Made by a program: the position numbers and the translations under genes
The notes under the pieces: generated by a model
What the model was told of the DNA's origin: nothing
What the model saw: only the letters and a program-made list of their open reading frames with translations
The model's database searches: none
Shown: positions 43,774 to 52,856 of the stretch, one piece after another
Layout: each line of letters starts with the position of its first letter
Numbering within the stretch: position 1 is the first letter of the stretch
NCBI GenBank assembly: GCA_937884995.1
Contig: CAKZZL010000027.1
Location: 34,529 to 98,528, forward strand
Direction: 5' to 3'
Origin: an uncultured Clostridia bacterium
GTDB lineage: Bacteria; Bacillota; Clostridia; Oscillospirales; Acutalibacteraceae
Length of the DNA: 64,000 nt

Positions 43774-44520
43774 ATGGCTGAAAAGAAAAACATTGCGCTT
43801 AAGGTTGATGATGTAAGCATCAAATTTAACCTTAGCCAGGAAAAATTGGATTCACTTAAAGAGTTTGTTTTCAAGTTTGTCCAGGGAAAAGTTAAATATG
43901 ACGAGTTTTGGGCTCTTAAGAACATAAGCTTCGAACTTGAAAAAGGCGACAGGCTGGGTATACTTGGTTTAAACGGTGCCGGCAAGAGTACAATCCTTAA
44001 AGTTATAGCCGGTGTTTACAGACCGACAGAAGGAAAAGTTACCAAAAAAGGAGTTATTGCCCCGCTTTTGGAACTCGGAGCCGGTTTCGATATGCAGTAT
44101 ACGGCAAGAGAAAACATTTACCTATATGGCGCTGTGCTAGGATATAAAAAGGAATTCATTGATGAAAAGTTTGATGAGATTATCGACTTCGCCGAACTTA
44201 GAAAATTTGTTGATGTCCCGCTAAAGAATTATTCGTCCGGCATGAAATCAAGACTCGGATTTGCTATATGCACAGCGGTAAATCCCGACATACTTATTTT
44301 GGATGAAGTTTTATCCGTAGGTGATGCAAAATTCAGAAAAAAGAGTGAGAAAAAAGTGACAGATATGTTTGCCAATAACACAACGGTTCTCTTTGTTTCT
44401 CATTCACTCGAGCAAGTTCAGAGAATTTGCAATAAAGCGATGATACTTGATCACGGAGAACTTGTTGCATTCGGTGATATAGACAGTGTATCAAAGCAAT
44501 ATCAGAAAATGATAAACTGA
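43774..44520 (+). CDS. ABC-2 type polysaccharide exporter ATPase
   Basis: A 248-residue TagH/Wzt-like ATPase. Walker A GLNGAGKST is near residue 67, the signature NYSSGMKSRLGFAI near residue 150 and Walker B ILILDEV near residue 172. VAPLLELGAGFD-like APLLELGAGFD near residue 95 is characteristic of polymer exporters. It lacks the extra C-terminal glycan-binding domain of some Wzt proteins. Pairs with the permease upstream. Confidence 0.94.
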   Translation: MAEKKNIALKVDDVSIKFNLSQEKLDSLKEFVFKFVQGKVKYDEFWALKNISFELEKGDRLGILGLNGAGKSTILKVIAGVYRPTEGKVTKKGVIAPLLELGAGFDMQYTARENIYLYGAVLGYKKEFIDEKFDEIIDFAELRKFVDVPLKNYSSGMKSRLGFAICTAVNPDILILDEVLSVGDAKFRKKSEKKVTDMFANNTTVLFVSHSLEQVQRICNKAMILDHGELVAFGDIDSVSKQYQKMIN

Positions 44521-44558
44521 AAATTTAATTTTCAAGGTTGAGGGTTGGAGAGAATAGA

Positions 44559-45752
44559 ATGAGAAAACTGAAAAAAGCATTGGTCCAGGGAACACTTTTA
44601 CTTTATATCAGGAAAAAACTAGACCAAATTATAGGAAAGATAAGCAAGAGACTTTTTTATTCGCACAACAAAATTCAAAATAATAAAGTCTTTTTCATGA
44701 CATATAACAATCAATATTGCGACAATGAAAAGTATATTGCTGAAGAGATACTTCGCCAGGAGTTGCCTGTTGATTTAGTTTGGGCACAGCCTAAAAAAGG
44801 TAAGAAACCTCGTTCTTTCCCGGAAGAGGTAAGAACAGTAAAACGCGGAACCTTTGATATGTTTGAAGAACAGGCAACTGCAAAAATCTGGATTGACAAT
44901 GCTCTTAATTGTGTTTGGTTTAATATACCCAAGAAAAAAAGCCAGGTATATATAAATACATGGCATGGAAGTATGGGAATCAAACGCCTTGGCGGTAATG
45001 ATGACTGGATGAAAAAAGCACAAAGATGCAAAAAAGCAACGAACTATTGCACCACAAACAGTCAGTTTGAGGAAGATATATTCAGATCAACCTTCTGGCC
45101 TGAAAATGAGTTTATGAAAATCGGGCATCCCAGAAATGATATTCTCATAAATAAAGAAAAACATGATGAAATCAGAGACAAAGTTTTTGAAGAACTGGGA
45201 ATACCGGAAGGTAAGAAGTTAGCACTTTATGCGCCTACTTTCCGTGATGACGGTGATCTTACATGCTTCGATCTTGATTATGAGGCAATGAGACAAGCCC
45301 TTGAAGAAAAATTCGGCGGTGAGTGGGTTGTTCTTGTAAGGTTGCATTTCAAAAACAAGAAGAGTGCGTCAAAAATAGATACAGATGATACTAATATAAT
45401 CAATGCATCAGGCTACTTTGATATGCAGGAACTTATGGCAGTGGTAGATCTTGGCATAACAGATTACTCAAGCTGGGCATATGATTATATACTTACAGGC
45501 AGACCTTTGCTTATTTATGCAACGGATATTGAAAAATACAATACGGACAGAGGTTTCTATTACTCACTGGAAACAACACCTTTCCCAATCGCTACAAATA
45601 ATGAAGAAATGATAAAAAATATCCAGGAATTCGACAACAATCTGTATTTGGAAAATGTAAAAAAATTCTTGGAAGAAAAGGGCTGCTATGAAACAGGTCA
45701 AGCAGCAAAACTTGTGGTTGATAAGATTAAGGAGATTGTAGGAATTGACTAA
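44559..45752 (+). CDS. CDP-glycerol glycerophosphotransferase family protein (TagB/TagF type)
   Basis: A 397-residue glycopolymer transferase. TWHGSMGIKRLG near residue 134, GHPRNDIL near residue 189, APTFRDDGD near residue 225 and the C-terminal TDYSSWAYDYILTGRPLLIY near residue 304 form the CDP-polyol phosphate site. It should add glycerol- or ribitol-phosphate units to a lipid-linked acceptor at the inner membrane face. The ATG at 44559 follows GGAG by eight bases; a TTG 21 bases upstream is less likely. Confidence 0.9.
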   Translation: MRKLKKALVQGTLLLYIRKKLDQIIGKISKRLFYSHNKIQNNKVFFMTYNNQYCDNEKYIAEEILRQELPVDLVWAQPKKGKKPRSFPEEVRTVKRGTFDMFEEQATAKIWIDNALNCVWFNIPKKKSQVYINTWHGSMGIKRLGGNDDWMKKAQRCKKATNYCTTNSQFEEDIFRSTFWPENEFMKIGHPRNDILINKEKHDEIRDKVFEELGIPEGKKLALYAPTFRDDGDLTCFDLDYEAMRQALEEKFGGEWVVLVRLHFKNKKSASKIDTDDTNIINASGYFDMQELMAVVDLGITDYSSWAYDYILTGRPLLIYATDIEKYNTDRGFYYSLETTPFPIATNNEEMIKNIQEFDNNLYLENVKKFLEEKGCYETGQAAKLVVDKIKEIVGID

Positions 45753-46878
45753 TTCAAAAGAAAAAAACGGAAAAATTGAATTTCTGCGCCTTGTCTTTTG
45801 TATTTGCGTCGTATGCTTCCATTACTATAAGTATGTGCTGGGCGGAGCAGACATGGATGAAGGGGGATTGCACCTTAGCTTTTTCCCCAATGGTGCTATT
45901 GCAGTTGAATTCTTTTTTATCGTTTCCGGCTTTTTAATGGGTAAGTCAATATATAAGTCAATTCAAAAGAAAGGCTCTCTCAGCAACGACAGACTTTTAT
46001 CAAAAGATTATGTCCGATTTATGGGAAAAAAGATACTTGCTATTTTCCCATATCATATAGTAGGATTCATAATTGTGCTGGCTCTTAAATCAATGGAAGA
46101 TATTGACCATTGGACTGTAATCGTGAAAAGAATCGTCAACAGTATTCCATGCTTTTTCCTACTGGATATGAGCGGAGTTAAATTTGCAAATCCCAATCTT
46201 GTTGAATGGTATATTTCCGCCATGCTCATATCTATGGCGATAATATATCCGATAGCACGCAAATGCTATTACCGTTTTACACGATATTGGGCTCCAATCA
46301 TAGCTATACTTTTTTTAGGCAGCATGGTGATTCAGACAAAAAATATTGTAGGTGATGTTCATGAAGTTATGTTTGGCTCTATATATAAGGGTCTGATAAA
46401 AGCTTTTGCTGAAATATGCCTTGGCTTATTTGCTTTTGAACTTTGCAGATTTATTGACACATTTGAACTTAGAAAGTCATCAAAGCTTTTCCTGACTATG
46501 GTAGAGATATTAATGTTTATTATCACAATCATATTTACCATGATGACATTCGGCAACAATTATTGGATAGATTGCTTGTTTGCAGTCTTTGTTCTCATAG
46601 TATTGAGTTTCAGCTCACTTACATATGGCAGTAGGATATTCAATAATAAGTTTTTCTATTATCTGGGTTCCCTGTCATTACCTATATACCTTTGTCACTA
46701 CGCAGGTATTTTGTTGCTTAATCTAAGTCCGTTTAACAGTTATGATGCTAATCTTAAATTCCTGAGTTATCTTTTATCTGTTGCCATATCAACAATTATA
46801 GTGAAAATAGTTGGGAAACAGATATATAAAATTAGTTTTGTTAAAGCAATTACAAAAAAATTGCAAAGTGATCAATAA
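45745..46878 (+). CDS. Acyltransferase 3 family membrane protein
   Basis: A 377-residue protein with about ten membrane helices and the family start KIEFLRLVFCICVVCFHYYK and FIVSGFLMGKS near residue 58. Such proteins O-acylate surface glycans using a cytoplasmic acyl donor, so modification of the polymer made by this locus is likely. Translation starts at TTG inside the end of the previous gene (eight-base overlap), with AAGGAG upstream. Confidence 0.88.
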   Translation: MTNSKEKNGKIEFLRLVFCICVVCFHYYKYVLGGADMDEGGLHLSFFPNGAIAVEFFFIVSGFLMGKSIYKSIQKKGSLSNDRLLSKDYVRFMGKKILAIFPYHIVGFIIVLALKSMEDIDHWTVIVKRIVNSIPCFFLLDMSGVKFANPNLVEWYISAMLISMAIIYPIARKCYYRFTRYWAPIIAILFLGSMVIQTKNIVGDVHEVMFGSIYKGLIKAFAEICLGLFAFELCRFIDTFELRKSSKLFLTMVEILMFIITIIFTMMTFGNNYWIDCLFAVFVLIVLSFSSLTYGSRIFNNKFFYYLGSLSLPIYLCHYAGILLLNLSPFNSYDANLKFLSYLLSVAISTIIVKIVGKQIYKISFVKAITKKLQSDQ

Positions 46879-46910
46879 GATAGATACCGGTTAAGAAAGG
46901 ATTTGAACTT

Positions 46911-47672
46911 ATGAATATTGCAATTATTTTCGCAGGCGGTTCCGGAGCGCGTATGGGTGCAGGTATACCTAAACAGTTTATCGAGGTTAATGGCAAGCCC
47001 ATCATTATTCATACTTTGGATATCTTTGAAGACAACCCTTTGATTGATGAAATCTATGTTGCTTGTAAAGAAGATTGTATCAAGCAGCTTGATAAGTATT
47101 GCAAAAAATTCATGATAACCAAAGTTAAGAAAATTGTGCCCGGCGGAAAGACCGGACAGGATTCAATATATAATGCATTAACGGCCGCAAGGGAAAACAA
47201 CAGCGACGACGCAATAGTCCTTATTCATGACGGCGTAAGACCTTGTATCACAAAAGAAACCATTGGCGCAAACATAGAGAGCGTTAAAGAATACGGTTCT
47301 GCAATTACGTGCACATCACTTTATGAAACTCCTGTACTCAGTGAAGACGGAAAATCCATAGATCAGGTTCCCGACAGATCAAAGTACTATACAGCACAGG
47401 CACCTCAGAGTTTCTATCTCGGAGATGTAATAAAAGCACATAATGAGATAAGAAAAATCAATCCCGAATACAACGGAATCGTAGATACATGTAATCTTAT
47501 GAAATCTCTTGGTAAAGATGTAAGAATTGTGCCCGGACCCAGAGGGAATATAAAGGTAACCACACCTGAAGATATATTTACATTCAGAGCAATGATTGAA
47601 TATAGGGAAAGCGTACAGACATTCGGATTTACAAGAAATGAAATTCCGAGCAAACTTGTCAAGGAAGAATAA
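46911..47672 (+). CDS. IspD/TarI-like cytidylyltransferase
   Basis: A 253-residue CTP-dependent nucleotidyltransferase: FAGGSGARMGAGIPKQF (about 7-23), LIHDGVRPCI near residue 105, DRSKYYTAQAPQSF near residue 155 and NIKVTTPEDI near residue 217. The family contains IspD (MEP pathway) and TarI (CDP-ribitol). Location in a polymer locus with CDP-polyol transferases favours a CDP-ribitol-type product; a true IspD for the MEP pathway remains possible. No TarJ-type alcohol dehydrogenase is adjacent; an SDR gene is. Confidence 0.8.
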   Translation: MNIAIIFAGGSGARMGAGIPKQFIEVNGKPIIIHTLDIFEDNPLIDEIYVACKEDCIKQLDKYCKKFMITKVKKIVPGGKTGQDSIYNALTAARENNSDDAIVLIHDGVRPCITKETIGANIESVKEYGSAITCTSLYETPVLSEDGKSIDQVPDRSKYYTAQAPQSFYLGDVIKAHNEIRKINPEYNGIVDTCNLMKSLGKDVRIVPGPRGNIKVTTPEDIFTFRAMIEYRESVQTFGFTRNEIPSKLVKEE

Positions 47673-47689
47673 ATATTTGGAGAATACAA

Positions 47690-48733
47690 ATGAAAGATGT
47701 TCTGATTAAGGATTTCAAGGAAATCAGCGAGAGCAATATTCCTTTTGAGGATTTTAAGAACAGTTCCTTCTTTATCACAGGCGCAACAGGGCTTGTCGGC
47801 TCACTGCTTGCTAAGGCTCTTCTTTTCTGCAACAAGGAAAAAGGCCTTAATATTAAGGTTAATGCGTTGGTAAGAAATCTCGAAAAAGCAAAAGCACTTT
47901 TTGCAGATGATTTAGATGACAATGCTTTATCGTTTGTAATAGCAGACCTGGAAAAAGATGAGATAGATTTTGAAGGATCATGTGACTATATTGTACATGC
48001 AGCAGCGATAACCACGTCAAAAACAATGGTATCAAACCCAGTTGAAACAATAATGACAGCTGTATATGGTACGGATAAAGTCCTTTCACTTGCAAAAAAC
48101 AAAAGAAGTAAAAAGGTAGTATACATAAGCTCCATGGAAGTCTACGGACAACCTGACACAAGTGGAAAAACTACGGAAAATGATTTAGGATATATTGACA
48201 TTACCAAAGTAAGAAGTTGCTATCCGGAAGGCAAAAGAATATGTGAATGCCTTTGCACGGCATATGCGAGTCAATATGATTTGGACATTTGTGTAGCGAG
48301 ACTTGCCCAGACATTCGGTGCAGGAACATTACCCGGTGAAAACAGAGTCTTTGCTCAATTTGCGAGAAGCGCAATGGAAGGCAAGGATATTGTTCTGCAT
48401 ACAACAGGTGAGTCGGAGGGAAATTACGTATATACAGCTGATGCTGTGAAGGCAATCTTACTTTTGCTCCTTAAAGGCGAAAGAAATAAGTCATATAATG
48501 TTGTAAATGAAACAACACATACAACAATTAAAGCAATGGCTGAAATGGTAGCTGAAAAGATTGCAAACGGTAAAATAAAAGCTGTAATTGATATTCCGGA
48601 AGATGCTGCTAAACTTGGATATGCACCTCCCGTTAAGATGACCTTAAGCGGTGAAAGATTAAGAAACATTGGCTGGGATCCGATAGTAGACTTGCCGGAA
48701 GCATATGAAAGACTCATTCAGTGGCTAAAGTAA
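47690..48733 (+). CDS. NAD-dependent epimerase/dehydratase family protein
   Basis: A 347-residue extended SDR with the nucleotide motif GATGLVG (31-37), VVYISSMEVYG near residue 143 and the catalytic Y178-x3-K182. A YTADAVKAILLLL segment near residue 247 is usual for sugar-nucleotide epimerases. It lies 17 bases after the cytidylyltransferase, so the two probably act on the same activated polyol or sugar. The substrate is unknown. Confidence 0.85.
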   Translation: MKDVLIKDFKEISESNIPFEDFKNSSFFITGATGLVGSLLAKALLFCNKEKGLNIKVNALVRNLEKAKALFADDLDDNALSFVIADLEKDEIDFEGSCDYIVHAAAITTSKTMVSNPVETIMTAVYGTDKVLSLAKNKRSKKVVYISSMEVYGQPDTSGKTTENDLGYIDITKVRSCYPEGKRICECLCTAYASQYDLDICVARLAQTFGAGTLPGENRVFAQFARSAMEGKDIVLHTTGESEGNYVYTADAVKAILLLLLKGERNKSYNVVNETTHTTIKAMAEMVAEKIANGKIKAVIDIPEDAAKLGYAPPVKMTLSGERLRNIGWDPIVDLPEAYERLIQWLK

Positions 48734-48758
48734 AAAGGTAATAATCAAATCAGAAAAT

Positions 48759-48801
48759 AAAAGCACAGGAATTCACTTCAAAGGTGAGCCCCTGTGCTTT
48801 T
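48759..48801. terminator. Bidirectional terminator
   Basis: AAAAGCACAGG (48759-48769) is the exact inverse of CCTGTGCTTTT (48791-48801), with a further inner pairing, between convergent genes. Confidence 0.85.
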
Positions 48802-48818
48802 AAGCTTTTGTCTAAATA

Positions 48819-49862
48819 TTATTCACCATCAAGGTATGCTATATACTGCTCAAATACCATGCCCTTGCTGTTTATTTCCTTGGCAACGTCCACACCGACA
48901 TAGCGGTAATGCCAAGGCTCATACATTATACCTGTTATATCTGTTTTACCTTTCGGATATCTCAGGATAAATCCATAATCTTCTGCATTTTCCTGCAGCC
49001 ACTTAAATGTTTTGGTTTGATCAAACGATGTTGAAAGATAATAATTGCCTTCTTCCAAAATGTCAAATCCGAGACCGATATTATGTTCACTGGTTCCTGT
49101 AAAAGTGCGTGCATAGTTTGCCTTCTTTATTGCCTCTTCTTTCGAATAGCCCTGGCTTATGTATGAATTTACAGATCTTGCGAATAGTCTGTCTTGTAAA
49201 TCAATACTTCTGTAAGCAGAAACAAGCTGGAGCGGAACTCCTGCTTTTTTAGCTGCAGCAAAAAGATTTTTCAAGGGTTGATATGCAGCTCTGTCTACTG
49301 CTTTAACGGAGTCATATGCCTGAGAATTTAAGCTGAGAGCATCAACAGGCTGACCGTTAGTCCAATATACCAAATCCCATTTGAAATCTTCAGGAAGTTC
49401 CCAGTCGTTATTGACCAGCATCAAAGTTCTGCCATGCTTAAAGACATCACATGTCTTGGCGTATGGGGAACGATATGTAACCCCTGCATAAAAAGAAGTT
49501 GAAGAAGTTGGCTTTGAAGTTGTGGATTCTATGATTTCTGCAACAGTTGTATCTGATAAAACTTCCTGCAGAGTTGTTGTTTCTTTCTTTTCGCTTGTTT
49601 CTTCAGCGTCCGCAGTTGTCTTTGCATCCTCATTATTTTTACTTGCTTGATTTGAAGATTCTGCCGAACTTGTTTCGGAATCAGTCAAATCCATCGCAAC
49701 TGATTCTGTATCAGCACTCTTTTGCTTGTCGCTTTTGGCAAGTTTAGGCTGTATAGCGTATACAATAAGGACGATTAATGATATAGCTATAACTGTGATA
49801 CAGGCATAAAGACATGTATATAAATATGACTTCTTAGGCTTTTTCTTTTTGTTTTTTGCCAT
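48819..49862 (-). CDS. VanY-type D-Ala-D-Ala carboxypeptidase (M15B)
   Basis: A 347-residue protein with a cytoplasmic Lys-rich tip, one membrane helix (about residues 15-37), a Ser/Thr/Glu/Asp-rich linker to about residue 125 and a C-terminal M15B peptidase. The zinc site is seen in SAYRS, SEHNIGLGFDI and EPWHYRYVG. It trims the terminal D-Ala from peptidoglycan stem peptides outside the cell. The start at 49862 follows GGAGAGGA; an ATG eight codons upstream is less likely. A TATAAT box (49899-49904, minus) lies upstream. Confidence 0.9.
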   Translation of the reverse strand: MAKNKKKKPKKSYLYTCLYACITVIAISLIVLIVYAIQPKLAKSDKQKSADTESVAMDLTDSETSSAESSNQASKNNEDAKTTADAEETSEKKETTTLQEVLSDTTVAEIIESTTSKPTSSTSFYAGVTYRSPYAKTCDVFKHGRTLMLVNNDWELPEDFKWDLVYWTNGQPVDALSLNSQAYDSVKAVDRAAYQPLKNLFAAAKKAGVPLQLVSAYRSIDLQDRLFARSVNSYISQGYSKEEAIKKANYARTFTGTSEHNIGLGFDILEEGNYYLSTSFDQTKTFKWLQENAEDYGFILRYPKGKTDITGIMYEPWHYRYVGVDVAKEINSKGMVFEQYIAYLDGE

Positions 49863-49964
49863 TAGTGAATCCTCTCCATTGCTCATTTGTCGATATATAT
49901 TATATCACAAAAAAATAAAAAACGATAACTAACAGCATAATTTTTTCAGAATATGATAAAAGTA

Positions 49965-49991
49965 TATAGGGCTGTCGCTGACAGCCCTATA
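49965..49991 (-). terminator. Terminator of the beta-helix gene
   Basis: A perfect 12-base stem (49965-49976 with 49980-49991), three-base loop; on the minus strand a T-rich tract follows. Confidence 0.85.
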
Positions 49992-50003
49992 TTGTCTATT
50001 TTG

Positions 50004-52682
50004 TTATCTTACACACTTAATGCTTGAACCTGTTGTATTATATCCGCTTGTATATGATTTAGCGTCTGAACTTATGCAACGAACCGTATAGTAGTAAGTG
50101 GTTCCTTTCTTTGCTGCCGTGTGTGTATATGAAGTTGATGTTGTATCAGCAAGTTTTGTCCATGATCCACTTGCAGATGTCTTATAGAATATTCTGTATT
50201 TAGCAGCTCCCGTGCAAGCACCCCATTTTATAACTACACCTTTTGAAGAATTTGTAAGTGAAGAAATCTTCGGTGCTGCTATGTACTTGATTGTTGCTCC
50301 GCCGGAATAGAAACTGCTGCAATAGCTTCCTGCAGAGTTTATACATCTGACTGTGAAAGTATATGATTTGCCGGCTGTAACAGATTTATATGTATAACTG
50401 CTTGCTGTTGTATCAGCGAGTTTTGCCCATCCACCGGAAGAATTCTTTATGAATACACGGTATTTTGCAGCGCCCTTGGATGCAGGCCAGGAAATCTTGA
50501 CACCGCCATTTACATTGTCTGCAGTCGGTTTGGGTGCAGCAACGAAAGTTGTACTTATGCCTGTTGAATTGTATGATCCTGCATATGTGCCGGAGTTGTT
50601 CAAAGGACGAACTGTGTAATAATATGTCTTTCCAGAAGCAGCACCGGCATGAACATATGAAGTTGATGTTGTGTCAGCAAGTTTTGCCCAAGTTCCGCTT
50701 GCGGATGTCTTATAAAATACTCTGTATTTATCGGCAAATTTAACTGCTGACCAAGTAACTTTGACACCTGAGCATGTGTTCGTTGCTGAACCTAAAGTCG
50801 GAGCTGCAAGTCCGCTCGCATCAATTGCCTTTTGAGTTGCTGATATTTTCTCATTTGCGGTTGTATTTGAGGAGTAAATATTTTGTCCCATTGAAACGGT
50901 GATTCCGGAATTCTTAATCCATACTCCGTAATTCTTACAAGATGAAATAGTATTATATTGAATTTTAGATACAATTGCCGTTGATGTAACTTCAATACCA
51001 TTGGTAGCACAGCTTTTAATTGTATTAGATGTGATGTTGGTGATCTTTGTGCCGTCACCGGTAATGAGGATTCCGTCACCTGATGCTGATGTTATTGTGT
51101 TGCTGCTGACATTTGTAATGAGTGATGCAGAAGTAACACGGATTCCGTAATATGTTCCGCTGATTGTGTTGCCGCTTATTGTTGTGGATTTTGCAGAACT
51201 TGCTACACAAACAGCACCTTTTGAACCTGCACTGGATATCTTAGTGTTGGATTTAATGTTTGTAGCTGTAGAGCCTGAGCCTGTAACATAAATAGCTGAA
51301 GCTTCTGTTGAACTGATATTTGTATTGTTGTTTATGTTGGTTACTACAGCCCCTGAAGTAATATTTATTGCATTATCTTTTGCGGTTATGGTGTTGCCGC
51401 TGATTGTTGTAATTTTAGTTCCTTTGGCAACATGAATAGCATATGAGGTATCTGAATTAATTATATTGTTTTTAATTGTAGCTATTGTTGTTGTATTGCT
51501 CTTACTTGAAGCAGATAATGCATCTGAACCGGTCGATTTAATTGTATTTCCAGAAATTTCTGTTATATTGCTTCCGTCGAAAACACTGAGCGCAACTATT
51601 TCGCCTTTGGCAGTAAGTGTATTATTCTTAACTGTTCCTGCTGTTACGACTTCGTCAGTTGTAGCCGTACTGTCTGCTGAGTTATAACTTGAACTTTTAG
51701 TAATATACAAAGGCTCATATGTTAAATTTGAAAGTGTATTAGATATAACATCGACAGAACCGCCGGATACATAGATACCGCTTGCATATTTGCCGGATAT
51801 TGTATTGCCCTGAACAGTACTGTTATCAAAACCATAACACCAAATAGCTTTTTGAAGAGTAGAATATGCTACAGAGTTTGTGAATGTGTTATTTGTGATG
51901 GAAATATTTGAACTGTGAAGACCTACCACAGTGTGGTGGTTTCCGACACCTGCAGGATAATCCTGGAACTTACAGTTATCTACGGTAATATTTTGGCAAA
52001 CAGTCGGGTTGCTTGAATCTGCCACATATACACCATTCCATTCTGTGCCGCCGCAGATATCAATCTGAACAGCTTCTTTAGGCTCTGATGCTGAAATTGT
52101 TCCTGTGTAGTCAGTGAATGTACAATTGCTTACGCTGACATCTTTACAACCTGAAAATTCAATCAAGTGACTTCTACATGTCTTGAATGTGACATTGTCT
52201 ATAGTGATGTTGCTTGCATGGCCGAAGTTTGCAAGGTTTACAGCGCTTGACGAACCGCCTGACCCATCAAGTGTACCATTCTTAATTGTAAAGTTATATG
52301 TCATTGTATAGCCCGTGGTATCAGCTCTGTTGCCGGCAAAATCTTCGTTTTGGAAGAGATTTTCCATGGAGCCGGAACGAACCAAAGTTGAACCATTAAG
52401 GTCAAGTACTGTGTTTGAATGCATTCTGATTGCACTGCCGCCTCCACTGTCAATGGGGTAGACACCTGCATTCTCAACAGTAATAGTCGTTAAGTGTGTT
52501 GTGTCTGCTGATTCAATTGCAGTCATAATTTTAGTGAAGTTACCTGTTGCATCTGTTTCGCTCAAGCTGATTGTTTTTTCTTGAGCAGTCAGCGCAGACA
52601 CCGAATATGAAAGTGCAATAACTGAAATCAGCATAGCTAAAGTCAGCACTAACGAAAGTGATTGCTTAAGGAATTTTCTCAT
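50004..52682 (-). CDS. Secreted parallel beta-helix protein with three C-terminal FN3-like domains
   Basis: An 892-residue exported protein. Residues 1-31 are a signal peptide (basic start, hydrophobic core, SALTA cut region). Residues of about 45-630 form a right-handed beta-helix of the pectate-lyase/NosD kind, with many turns of the ITNNTF, VSGNTI and IKNNTL pattern, rich in Asn, Ser and Thr. About 640-892 are three FN3-like repeats of about 84 residues. There is no LPXTG anchor or SLH domain, so it is probably released or loosely held. Beta-helix proteins often act on or bind polysaccharides, but no catalytic residues could be assigned. Confidence 0.85.
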   Translation of the reverse strand: MRKFLKQSLSLVLTLAMLISVIALSYSVSALTAQEKTISLSETDATGNFTKIMTAIESADTTHLTTITVENAGVYPIDSGGGSAIRMHSNTVLDLNGSTLVRSGSMENLFQNEDFAGNRADTTGYTMTYNFTIKNGTLDGSGGSSSAVNLANFGHASNITIDNVTFKTCRSHLIEFSGCKDVSVSNCTFTDYTGTISASEPKEAVQIDICGGTEWNGVYVADSSNPTVCQNITVDNCKFQDYPAGVGNHHTVVGLHSSNISITNNTFTNSVAYSTLQKAIWCYGFDNSTVQGNTISGKYASGIYVSGGSVDVISNTLSNLTYEPLYITKSSSYNSADSTATTDEVVTAGTVKNNTLTAKGEIVALSVFDGSNITEISGNTIKSTGSDALSASSKSNTTTIATIKNNIINSDTSYAIHVAKGTKITTISGNTITAKDNAINITSGAVVTNINNNTNISSTEASAIYVTGSGSTATNIKSNTKISSAGSKGAVCVASSAKSTTISGNTISGTYYGIRVTSASLITNVSSNTITSASGDGILITGDGTKITNITSNTIKSCATNGIEVTSTAIVSKIQYNTISSCKNYGVWIKNSGITVSMGQNIYSSNTTANEKISATQKAIDASGLAAPTLGSATNTCSGVKVTWSAVKFADKYRVFYKTSASGTWAKLADTTSTSYVHAGAASGKTYYYTVRPLNNSGTYAGSYNSTGISTTFVAAPKPTADNVNGGVKISWPASKGAAKYRVFIKNSSGGWAKLADTTASSYTYKSVTAGKSYTFTVRCINSAGSYCSSFYSGGATIKYIAAPKISSLTNSSKGVVIKWGACTGAAKYRIFYKTSASGSWTKLADTTSTSYTHTAAKKGTTYYYTVRCISSDAKSYTSGYNTTGSSIKCVR
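50010..50790 (-). repeat. Three tandem FN3-like coding repeats
   Basis: Each unit is about 84 codons with a shared YR-FYK--SGTWAKLADTT pattern. The first and third units are nearly identical at DNA level across the ADTTSTSY stretch (around 50110-50210 and 50650-50740), the second more diverged (around 50390-50470), which points to recent duplication or gene conversion. Confidence 0.7.
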
Positions 52683-52713
52683 GGTAAATCCTCCCTAACA
52701 TTGTTTATATTTT

Positions 52714-52742
52714 AATATACCATTTAATATATAAAAAGTCAA
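52714..52742 (-). promoter_or_regulatory. Promoter of the beta-helix gene
   Basis: On the minus strand TTGACT (52737-52742), 17-base spacer, TATATT (52714-52719). Confidence 0.65.
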
Positions 52743-52792
52743 AAAAATCAAATTGGCATATACAGAAAACTACACAAATATGGTATATTTTA

Positions 52793-52821
52793 TTGACATT
52801 TTTAGTGAAATGTTGTAAATT
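52793..52821 (+). promoter_or_regulatory. Promoter of the Ser-rich membrane protein gene
   Basis: Consensus TTGACA (52793-52798), 17-base spacer, TAAATT (52816-52821); divergent from the beta-helix promoter 50 bases away. Confidence 0.7.
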
Positions 52822-52856
52822 AAATGTGTATATGAATTGAAAGGAGTTCATTCCCA

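Noticed and set aside
46911..47672. Naming the cytidylyltransferase ispD
   Set aside because: The MEP genes dxr and ispG are 20 kb away, while this gene is within a polymer locus; the family does not separate the roles by eye.
50800..52400. Repeated short motifs in the beta-helix gene as a possible CRISPR array
   Set aside because: Repeats are degenerate, in frame, of varied spacing and encode beta-helix turns; there are no constant repeats with unique spacers and no cas genes.
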